A DNA stretch of 5,117 nt from Clostridia bacterium (GCA_017472105.1 JAFUQY010000067.1:1-5117); one strand, 5' to 3'; counted from the stretch's first letter, positions 1 to 4,920 are shown. Numbers and translations are program-made. The notes: a model not told the origin generated them from the sequence alone.

Positions 1-324
1 GGCAGGGATGACGAAGGCTGGGATGAGCTGACCGGTGCCGTGGACGAAGCCGTGCGGGTCATTCACCTCCCGGACAACGTGCCGCTTGACATGGGCTGTC
101 CTGCACTGTTCCGCGGTATCCGCTGTGTCCGCCGCATGAACGAAGGGAGCTTTGACCACTACATCTGCGCGGACGGCACGGACATGGATACACAGACCGA
201 AGGCTTCTGCTATCACCAGAACAAGGACGGCTACATCGACAATCTGATCAAATCCCCGGGATTTGACTCCGTCCGCGAGGATGCACGGTTCACGTGTCTC
301 GTCGAAAAGCTGCGTCAGGCGTGA
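1..324 (+). CDS. Unrecognised protein, C-terminal part (5' end outside window)
   Basis: The frame is open from base 1 and ends at TGA 322-324, giving 107 residues of a protein whose start lies outside the window. A GTG at 40 could be read as a start, but no ribosome binding site precedes it and the frame stays open upstream, so I treat this as the tail of a longer gene. I do not recognise the family. The fragment is soluble-looking and acidic at its left end (RDDEGWDEL), with no membrane segment. It has five cysteines, in MGCP, IRCVRR, YICAD, GFCYH and FTCL. The last 20 or so residues, with SPGFDSVREDARF followed by a hydrophobic helix, loosely resemble the 'LRxDPRFxxLL' ending often seen in TPR-containing proteins; this is a weak resemblance only. 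The next gene starts 75 bases downstream from its own promoter, so the two need not be co-transcribed. Confidence 0.72.
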   Translation, partial: GRDDEGWDELTGAVDEAVRVIHLPDNVPLDMGCPALFRGIRCVRRMNEGSFDHYICADGTDMDTQTEGFCYHQNKDGYIDNLIKSPGFDSVREDARFTCLVEKLRQA

Positions 325-340
325 GACGCACTTGATTTTC
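311..340 (+). terminator. Possible weak terminator overlapping the first stop codon
   Basis: TGCGTC (311-316) and GACGCA (325-330) form a perfect 6-bp stem with an 8-base loop that contains the TGA stop. CTTGATTTTC follows. The stem is short and the T-run is interrupted, so termination would be inefficient. The T-rich part also serves as the -35 box of the next promoter. Confidence 0.3.
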
Positions 341-360
341 CGTCAGTCCGGTGATATAAT
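332..360 (+). promoter_or_regulatory. Sigma-70/SigA promoter of the GH28-like gene
   Basis: TTGATT (332-337) is followed by a 17-base spacer and a perfect TATAAT (355-360). The bases TGA just before the -10 box give an extended -10 (TGn). Transcription should start near 367, leaving a leader of about 33 bases before the ATG at 400. Confidence 0.82.
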
Positions 361-370
361 GAAAGAAAAA

Positions 371-385
371 CGCTGATATTCAGCG
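371..385 (+). promoter_or_regulatory. Perfect inverted repeat in the 5' leader of the GH28-like gene
   Basis: CGCTGA (371-376), TAT, TCAGCG (380-385) form a perfect 6-bp inverted repeat with a 3-base centre. It begins about four bases after the predicted transcription start and ends three bases before the GGAGG ribosome binding site (389-393). It could be an operator just downstream of the promoter, or a 5'-end RNA hairpin that stabilises the message or limits ribosome access. The sequence alone does not decide between these. Confidence 0.45.
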
Positions 386-399
386 CACGGAGGTATCCC

Positions 400-1530
400 A
401 TGCTGTACGGAGACGGAATCCACGATGACACTGCCGCTCTTCAGGAAATGCTGGACAGGCAGGGCATCGTCACAGTCGACAGACCCGGCACCTATCTCAT
501 CTCAAAAACACTGATGATTCACTCGAATACCCGATTCATCCTCTCGCCCGGAGCCGTTCTGCTTGCCGCACCCTTGTCAAAGTGTGCTCTGATCGAAAAC
601 GAGCATTTTGCCGGAAACGGACGGGACGAAAACATCACCGTCACCGGCGGCACATGGGACGGAAACTGCGACGCGATGGGACTGGACGCCGAATACGAAG
701 CCATCCACCGCCTTGACGATCCGTACAGCCCTTCCCTTTTCAAGGGCAAGCTGATCCGGTTCGCGCATCTTGACAGAATCAAACTGACGGATATGGTTGT
801 CAAAAATCCCGTCAGCTACGGTATCCAGATCGGAGATGTGCGCGGATTTGTCTGCCGTGATCTGTTCTTTGACTACAATCACCATTTCGGCACCACCGAC
901 GGCGTTCACATCAACGGCCCTGCCCGCGACGGCGTGATCGAAAATCTCTGCGGAACCACCAATGACGACATGGTTTCCCTGACAACCTACGACGAACCGC
1001 ATGCGGAAGTTTCCGTCGGACCGATTTCGAACGTCTACATTCACAATATCACCGCCATGAACGGCTACTCCGGCATCCGCCTGCTCTCCGGTGAGAACTG
1101 CGAAATGCGCTCGGTACACATCGACGGACTCTACGGAGACTACCGCCACAACGGCGTGATACTTTCCAACCACAACAAGCGCCCCGGCAGGGTCTGGTTC
1201 GACGATATTACCATCGAGCACGTTCACGCATCGAAAAGCGATACACCGCTCGGCGACGGCTGTTTCCGCTACTGGGAAAAGTATGCGGATCCCTGTGCCA
1301 TCATCGAATTCGGGCCGGAAGCCATCTGCGGAACCGTAACCCTCCGGGACATCATCCGCCGCGAAACCCATACCACTCAGGGTGCACTCGTCGCCGTTTC
1401 CTCCACGGCTTCGATCGAGCGGCTCGTGACCGACAATCTCCATCAGAGCGTCTCGGACGGCGTATCAGCTCCCGTGTGGAACGTGAAGGGCGTCATCCGT
1501 CAGCATCTTGAGCACAATACCATTCACTGA
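400..1530 (+). CDS. GH28-like right-handed beta-helix protein (polygalacturonase-related), cytoplasmic
   Basis: This is a 376-residue protein starting at ATG 400, with GGAGG at 389-393 and six bases of spacing. The N-terminus (YGDGIHDDTAALQ, residues 3-15) is the typical entry motif of the pectate-lyase/GH28 beta-helix superfamily. Short repeats such as 'ITVTGGTWDG' and 'VYIHNITAMNG' fit helix rungs. Candidate catalytic acids are D167 in TTDG (the NTD motif of GH28) and D189-D190 in NDD (the second motif, with normal spacing). The classical GHG and RIK motifs are not evident; SGIRLLSG (224-231) may stand in place of the latter. The family hydrolyses alpha-galacturonide or related glycosidic bonds, but the substrate here is unknown. 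No signal peptide or membrane segment is present, so it should act in the cytoplasm, probably on imported oligosaccharides. It is a single-gene transcription unit closed by the terminator at 1537-1575. Confidence 0.88.
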   Translation: MLYGDGIHDDTAALQEMLDRQGIVTVDRPGTYLISKTLMIHSNTRFILSPGAVLLAAPLSKCALIENEHFAGNGRDENITVTGGTWDGNCDAMGLDAEYEAIHRLDDPYSPSLFKGKLIRFAHLDRIKLTDMVVKNPVSYGIQIGDVRGFVCRDLFFDYNHHFGTTDGVHINGPARDGVIENLCGTTNDDMVSLTTYDEPHAEVSVGPISNVYIHNITAMNGYSGIRLLSGENCEMRSVHIDGLYGDYRHNGVILSNHNKRPGRVWFDDITIEHVHASKSDTPLGDGCFRYWEKYADPCAIIEFGPEAICGTVTLRDIIRRETHTTQGALVAVSSTASIERLVTDNLHQSVSDGVSAPVWNVKGVIRQHLEHNTIH

Positions 1531-1536
1531 AACAAC

Positions 1537-1575
1537 AAAACTGCCGTGAATCCCGGAAAGGATGCGGCAGTTTTT
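1537..1575. terminator. Bidirectional intrinsic terminator between convergent genes
   Basis: AAAACTGCCG (1537-1546) and CGGCAGTTTT (1565-1574) form a perfect 10-bp stem. The inner ATCC/GGAT pairing (1550-1553 with 1560-1563) makes a compact upper stem. On the + strand the stem runs into TTTTT, and on the minus strand into TTTTGTTGTT. It therefore serves the GH28-like gene ending at 1530 and the methyltransferase gene whose TAA stop lies at 1580-1582. Confidence 0.88.
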
Positions 1576-1579
1576 CAGT

Positions 1580-2335
1580 TTACAGAGGCTTTTTCGCCGT
1601 GATGTACCAGCGTTCGGTGGTCTTCTCCGGCTCTTCAAATCCGTATCCGGCAGAGACATTGCAGATCTCCAGTCCAACCGAATTGAGTGCATTTTCAATC
1701 GCGCGGAGTCCGTAGGCACGTTCTCTCTCAACGCCGTCGGTGCGGTGCCATACGCCGTTCCGTTCTTCAAACACGGTAAGGCAGAAATCGACAACGTCGC
1801 CCTTTTTGTTCAGCCGGTTTCGCCAGCAGCACATTACCCCGTCGTCCTCGAGGATGTAGTCGCGGTCGGCGTAGGTGGTCTTGAAGCGGTACGGGGTATT
1901 GAGGTCGAACACGAACACACCGCCCGGCTCAAGGTAGTTTGCCACATGTGCGAAGCAGGCGAGAAGATCTTCCCGGTTCGTGAGGTGGTTGATTCCGTCG
2001 AGACAGCACGTGATCGCCGTGACCGTGCCGTACAGCTCAAAATCACACATGTCCCCGCTGATGAAGAGGATTCCGCTGAGATTTTCTTCCCTCGCTCTCT
2101 CGTCCGCAACGGCAAGCATGTCCTCGGACAGATCCAGCGCGGTCATGTCGTAGCCGAGCTTTGCCAGCTCAATCGTCATGCTTCCCGTTCCGCATCCCAT
2201 GTCGAGCACGGACGTGACGGGAATTCCGGCAAATTTCGCAAAGCACTCCCGGATGAACGCCGCCCATTTTCCGTAGTCCACGGTGTCGTTGAGACGGTCA
2301 TACACGGGCGCGAGTACCGAATATCCGTCCAGCAT
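1580..2335 (-). CDS. Class I SAM-dependent methyltransferase (YqeM-like)
   Basis: This is a 251-residue Rossmann-fold methyltransferase. The SAM-binding motif I is VLDMGCGTG (43-51). The acidic residue that contacts the ribose is D68 in ALDLSEDML, followed by SGDMCDF (93-99) and the post-motif strand LEPGGVFVFDLNTPY (135-149). The opening YSVLAPVYDRLNDTVDYGKW resembles the YqeM-type and related clostridial methyltransferases; the methyl acceptor is unknown. The frame could begin at GTG 2338, but GGGGAGG (2343-2349) lies seven bases from the ATG at 2335 and only four from the GTG, so I prefer the ATG. That ATG overlaps the TGA of the upstream yerC-like gene as TGATG, which implies translational coupling and co-expression. 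No signal peptide or membrane segment is present, so it is cytoplasmic. The transcript ends at the bidirectional terminator five bases beyond the stop. Confidence 0.9.
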   Translation of the reverse strand: MLDGYSVLAPVYDRLNDTVDYGKWAAFIRECFAKFAGIPVTSVLDMGCGTGSMTIELAKLGYDMTALDLSEDMLAVADERAREENLSGILFISGDMCDFELYGTVTAITCCLDGINHLTNREDLLACFAHVANYLEPGGVFVFDLNTPYRFKTTYADRDYILEDDGVMCCWRNRLNKKGDVVDFCLTVFEERNGVWHRTDGVERERAYGLRAIENALNSVGLEICNVSAGYGFEEPEKTTERWYITAKKPL

Positions 2336-2658
2336 CACTTGTCCTCCCCGAATTCCGGCGGCTTGATGCCTTTTTCATCCAGACGCTTGAGGATTTCGCT
2401 GTAACCGTCACTGCCGTACTTCAGACAGCGGTTGATGCGGCTGATGGTGGCAGTGCTCAGTCCGGTTTTCTCGGTGATTTCGGTGTAAACGGTGTTGTCA
2501 TCGAGCATTTTCGCAACGCACATGCGCTTGGACATGTCGTCCACTTCCTTGATGGTGCAGAGATCGTCGAAAAAATTATAGCAGTCCTCAATGGATTTGA
2601 GGGAAAGAATGGCTTCAAATAAGTAATCCTTCGCGGGATCGCGGCGTTTGTTGGGCAT
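2335..2658 (-). CDS. yerC: YerC/YecD-type TrpR-related DNA-binding protein
   Basis: This 107-residue protein matches the YerC/YecD family of TrpR-like proteins. It has the conserved block SLKSIEDCYNFFDDLCTIKEV (residues 19-39) and then a helix-turn-helix of the TrpR type at about 55-79, with TEKTGLSTATISRINRCLKYG as recognition region. The tail KPPEFGEDK is short and charged. Family members are small cytoplasmic DNA-binding proteins whose ligand and targets are mostly unknown. The same frame stays open upstream to 2787, but I start it at ATG 2658. GGAGG (2664-2668) sits five bases before it, similarity to the family begins just after it, and the predicted promoter (2695-2723) and a terminator lie inside the extension. 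It is the first gene of an operon, and its TGA overlaps the ATG of the methyltransferase gene (TGATG). TrpR-like regulators often control their own operon, but no target site is proven here. Confidence 0.92.
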   Translation of the reverse strand: MPNKRRDPAKDYLFEAILSLKSIEDCYNFFDDLCTIKEVDDMSKRMCVAKMLDDNTVYTEITEKTGLSTATISRINRCLKYGSDGYSEILKRLDEKGIKPPEFGEDK

Positions 2659-2663
2659 AAAGT

Positions 2664-2668
2664 CCTCC
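2664..2668 (-). promoter_or_regulatory. Ribosome binding site that fixes the yerC start
   Basis: On the minus strand GGAGG is followed by ACTTT and then ATG (2658-2656). This strong site, within a leader of about 30 bases, decides the start against the longer open frame reaching 2787. Confidence 0.85.
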
Positions 2669-2694
2669 GGATGCTGAATTTTCACAGTGATATT

Positions 2695-2723
2695 ATTATA
2701 CACTAATGCGTTAACAAAGTAAA
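2695..2723 (-). promoter_or_regulatory. Promoter of the yerC-methyltransferase operon
   Basis: On the minus strand TTTACT (2723-2718) is followed by a 17-base spacer and a perfect TATAAT (2700-2695). Transcription should start near 2688. The spacer holds an imperfect palindrome, TAATGCGTTA (2704-2713 on the + strand), next to GTTAAC. TCACTGTGA (2682-2690) lies at the predicted start point. Both are possible operator sequences. Confidence 0.72.
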
Positions 2724-2765
2724 GCATGAAATTGAAAGTTTTTGAATAATTTCTCTCATCCGAAT

Positions 2766-2800
2766 AAAAAAGGCTCACAGCCATCAAAACTGTAAGCCTT
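2766..2800 (-). terminator. Intrinsic terminator of the MBOAT operon
   Basis: Read on the minus strand, AAGGCTTACAG (2800-2790) pairs over 11 positions, including one G-U wobble, with CTGTGAGCCTT (2780-2770). The loop is nine bases, and TTTTATT follows. The + strand reading has a C-A mismatch and no T-run, so this terminator works leftwards. It ends transcription about 140 bases after the MBOAT stop codon and insulates the yerC promoter from read-through. Confidence 0.85.
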
Positions 2801-2907
2801 ATTTCGCCTTAATAAATCCTGCACCAAATCAGCGCAGCGAACGGTCGTGGGAATCGTTCAAACCTCAACTGCAATCGCGCCGATCCATGCCCGTCGGGGC
2901 TGCCCGA
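2801..2907 (-). other. 3' untranslated stretch of the MBOAT transcript
   Basis: These 107 bases lie between the MBOAT stop and the terminator and hold no credible gene; the only ATG frames are a few codons long. GTCGGG/CCCGAC (2893-2898 with 2903-2908) forms a tight hairpin with a 4-base loop that touches the TAG stop. GAACG/CGTTC (2839-2843 with 2855-2859) could form a second, weaker one. Neither is followed by a T-run on the minus strand, so they are not terminators. They may protect the 3' end or may be chance. Confidence 0.4.
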
Positions 2908-4380
2908 CTAGAACTGGAAGTAGATGAAGGAGCTGGAGCCGTCGCCTGCGAGGAGTACCATCCATGCAATGATGATAACCCAGACGTAAACGAGGGACTT
3001 GCCGTTGGAAATTGCCAGATTGGAGCGGAGAGTACCGTCTGCCTGAGGCTGTTCGTTGTGCTTGACCAGTCTGTCGAGGATGACCATGATCGCTACGGAA
3101 AGAATGGACACAACCGCGCCGGTCAGAGTCAGACCCATTGCGTCAAATACTTCGGATGCGGGAGTGGACCAGGACGTGAACAGTCTGTTCAGAAGCACGC
3201 CGAGCTCCGCAGTGTTGTTCGCACGGAAGAAGATCCACGCGAAGTCCGCAAGAACGAAGGTAACAGCAGTCTGAAGCATGCCGTGCCACTTGGAATCCCA
3301 GTTCCAGCCGCACTTTTCGAAGAATTTCTTGCGCGCATTGATCGTTATGTAGCCGATTACCTGGAACGCACCGTGGAGAGCACCCCAGATGACGTAGGTC
3401 CAGTCGGCACCGTGCCAGAGACCGGATACCAGGAAGACGATCATAACGTTGCGGTAACGCTTCAGAGTAGAACAGCGGCTGCCTCCGAGCGGGAAGAACA
3501 GGTAATCGCGGAACCATGTGGACAGAGAGAGGTGCCAGCGGTTCCAGAATTCCTTGATGGACTTCGCGCAGTAGGGACGGTCGAAGTTCTGCATGAGACG
3601 GTAGCCCATGATTCTCGCACAGCCGATTGCAATATCGGTGTAACCGGAGAAGTCACAGTAAATCTGCACCGCGAACATCGCAGATGCGATGACAACGCCG
3701 AGACCGGTTGCGTTCTCAACGTCGTTGTAAATCACGTTGACATAGGTGGCAAGAAGGTCGGCAACAACCACTTTCTTGAAGAAGCCGACGATCATGCGCT
3801 TGAAGCCTGCCAGTGCGTCTTCGTTGTTCCAGCGATGTTCCTCCTTGAGCTGGGGCATCAGATTGTCGGGTCTTTCGATCGGGCCTGCAACCAGCTGGGG
3901 GAAGAATACAACGAACAGTGCGTAGTAGCCGAAATGACGCTCGGTCTTTACGTCACCGCGGTAAACGTCGATGGCGTAGGACGGGGTCTGGAAGGTGTAG
4001 AAGGAGATACCGACGGGAAGAATCAGGTTCAGCGTGAAGTCGGTATTGGGTCTTCCGAAGAGGGTGAGAAGTGCGGAGAAGGAGTTTGCGAGGAAGTTGT
4101 AATACTTGAAGAAGAACAGCACGCCGAGACAGATCAGAAGCGTGAACGTAATCGCCAGTTTCTTGACTGCCTGCTTGTCCGTTTTCTCGATAATCAGCGA
4201 GCAGACCCAGGAAACCACGGTCGTGAACATAATCAGGAAGATCAGGGACGGGTTCCAGGACATGTAGAAGTAGTAGCTGAAGCCGAGAAGCATGATCCAG
4301 CGGTACTTCAGGGGAACGATAAAGTTCAGAAGAAGAACGATCGGATAGAAGATCAGGAATTCTATGGAGTTAAAATTCAT
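2908..4380 (-). CDS. MBOAT-family membrane O-acyltransferase (AlgI/DltB-like)
   Basis: This 490-residue polytopic membrane protein is of the AlgI/DltB class, which takes an acyl group from a cytoplasmic donor and passes it to an extracytoplasmic polymer. Family landmarks run in order: LPVGISFYTFQ (121-131), FFPQLVAGPIERP (159-171), YCDFSGYTDIAIG (241-253), FWNRWHLSLSTWFRDYLFFPLGG (278-300) and SGLWHGADWTYVIWGALHG (319-337). H323 in WHG is the expected catalytic histidine, with the second conserved histidine at H283. Hydrophobic segments occur throughout, and length is normal for AlgI-like proteins. It ends in FIYFQF with Y487, a C-terminal aromatic motif seen in this class. The start is ATG 4380, with AAGGAG (4388-4393) seven bases upstream, and it overlaps the previous stop as ATGA, so it is coupled to the 95-residue protein gene. 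The usual SGNH/DHHW-type partner is not in this unit. The polymer and acyl group are unknown; acetyl is most likely by family. Confidence 0.95.
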   Translation of the reverse strand: MNFNSIEFLIFYPIVLLLNFIVPLKYRWIMLLGFSYYFYMSWNPSLIFLIMFTTVVSWVCSLIIEKTDKQAVKKLAITFTLLICLGVLFFFKYYNFLANSFSALLTLFGRPNTDFTLNLILPVGISFYTFQTPSYAIDVYRGDVKTERHFGYYALFVVFFPQLVAGPIERPDNLMPQLKEEHRWNNEDALAGFKRMIVGFFKKVVVADLLATYVNVIYNDVENATGLGVVIASAMFAVQIYCDFSGYTDIAIGCARIMGYRLMQNFDRPYCAKSIKEFWNRWHLSLSTWFRDYLFFPLGGSRCSTLKRYRNVMIVFLVSGLWHGADWTYVIWGALHGAFQVIGYITINARKKFFEKCGWNWDSKWHGMLQTAVTFVLADFAWIFFRANNTAELGVLLNRLFTSWSTPASEVFDAMGLTLTGAVVSILSVAIMVILDRLVKHNEQPQADGTLRSNLAISNGKSLVYVWVIIIAWMVLLAGDGSSSFIYFQF

Positions 4381-4664
4381 TTGGTATCTCCTTCCGCTTT
4401 TGTTTCAGATTTCTGTGCTTTGTCCCTTCTTTCCTTCACAACTTCTGCAACCAGACCGCAGAGAATCGAGAAGAGGAAGAGCACCAGGATGTCATCCAGT
4501 TCCGCGCCGGCCTTCACATAGAAGAATACCGCCGCAATGTGCAGTGCAATGCCGACCCACCAGACGGGCTTGAGCTTTTCAACGAATACGGGCAGGATAT
4601 TCGTCACCGCCAGCAGAACGAAGAACAGCAGCAGACCGGGGTTTTGGGTGTAAAGCGTAACCAT
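4377..4664 (-). CDS. Small membrane protein, coupled to the MBOAT acyltransferase
   Basis: I do not recognise a named family for this 95-residue protein. It shows three likely membrane segments, at about residues 10-28, 34-51 and 58-76, separated by short charged turns (VEKLKP and KAGAELDD). A hydrophilic, charged tail follows from residue 77 (KERRDKAQKSETKAEGDTK). The positive KERR after the third segment suggests a cytoplasmic C-terminus by the positive-inside rule. Its TGA overlaps the MBOAT ATG as ATGA, a strong sign of coupled translation and joint function. It could be a subunit, stabiliser or accessory acyl-handling factor for the MBOAT enzyme. The start is ATG 4664; an in-frame stop lies upstream and no other start is available. 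Its ribosome binding site is poor: AAAGG at 4677-4681 is 12 bases away, so expression may be low or depend on leader structure. Confidence 0.82.
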   Translation of the reverse strand: MVTLYTQNPGLLLFFVLLAVTNILPVFVEKLKPVWWVGIALHIAAVFFYVKAGAELDDILVLFLFSILCGLVAEVVKERRDKAQKSETKAEGDTK

Positions 4665-4699
4665 TCTGTTACCATGCCTTTCGTTTATTTTTCATAAAA

Positions 4700-4735
4700 A
4701 TCGATCACAGGAATCGATGCATATCCAAAATATGC
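4700..4735 (-). promoter_or_regulatory. Two abutting hairpins in the leader of the MBOAT operon
   Basis: On the minus-strand RNA, GCATAT/ATATGC (4735-4730 with 4724-4719, five-base loop) is followed at once by ATCGAT/ATCGAT (4718-4713 with 4705-4700, seven-base loop), and then TTTT. The pair lies five to forty bases after the predicted transcription start. The stems are AT-rich and modest in strength. The arrangement could be a weak attenuator, a 5'-end stabiliser, or a site read as DNA, since ATCGAT is itself a palindrome. I see no match to a riboswitch class I know. Confidence 0.4.
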
Positions 4736-4746
4736 CGCTATTAAAT

Positions 4747-4775
4747 ATTATATCATAAAAAATTCCCTATATCAA
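4747..4775 (-). promoter_or_regulatory. Promoter of the small-membrane-protein/MBOAT operon
   Basis: On the minus strand TTGATA (4775-4770) is followed by a 17-base spacer and a perfect TATAAT (4752-4747), with TGA in front of the -10 box (extended -10). This is a near-consensus housekeeping promoter. Transcription should start near 4740, leaving a leader of about 75 bases. Confidence 0.85.
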
Positions 4776-4857
4776 GAGCGAATCATAAAATCTATGAAAT
4801 TTTAGTCATTTTTGTGCAGTTTTTTCGGTATAATGCTTGATTTGCCGTATCACCGGC

Positions 4858-4886
4858 TTTACTTTTCGGGCATAATATGGTATAAT
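4858..4886 (+). promoter_or_regulatory. Promoter of the metallophosphoesterase gene
   Basis: TTTACT (4858-4863) is followed by a 17-base spacer and a perfect TATAAT (4881-4886) with TGG in front (extended -10). Transcription should start near 4893. A second TATAAT stands 52 bases upstream (4829-4834) in a similar GGTATAAT context, but I find no good -35 for it. It may be a weaker upstream promoter. Confidence 0.78.
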
Positions 4887-4920
4887 CCAGTCAGAAAAAT
4901 CATGTCAAAGGGGGACTGAC

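Noticed and set aside
577..1443. Minus-strand open frame (288 codons) inside the GH28-like gene
   Set aside because: It is antisense to a gene with clear beta-helix and GH28-like motifs, has repetitive valine- and aspartate-rich content, and has no promoter or ribosome binding site.
2336..2338. GTG as start of the methyltransferase
   Set aside because: It is only four bases from the ribosome binding site, while the next codon, an ATG at 2335, has the better seven-base spacing and forms the TGATG overlap.
1562..2404. + strand open frame (280 codons) opposite the methyltransferase gene
   Set aside because: It starts inside the bidirectional terminator, lacks a ribosome binding site and lies antisense to a well-supported methyltransferase gene.
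2887..4521. Long + strand open frame (544 codons) across the MBOAT region
   Set aside because: It is antisense to a clear MBOAT gene with intact family motifs. Its translation is rich in charged low-complexity residues without any recognisable domain, there is no ribosome binding site, and it runs through the ATGA gene junction. It is a shadow of codon bias.
4606..4675. Alternative ATG at 4675 in another frame before the small membrane protein
   Set aside because: The frame stops after 23 codons, the AAAGG is only one base away, and the peptide is cysteine-rich nonsense compared with the membrane protein in the true frame.
4844..4866. GCCG/CGGC hairpin followed by TTTACTTTT as a terminator
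   Set aside because: The stem is only four base pairs, no + strand gene ends upstream, and the T-rich part is better explained as the -35 box of the next promoter.
4902..4919. Five-codon upstream frame (MSKGD, stop) before the metallophosphoesterase start
   Set aside because: It has no ribosome binding site of its own and overlaps the one used by GTG 4921; most likely chance.
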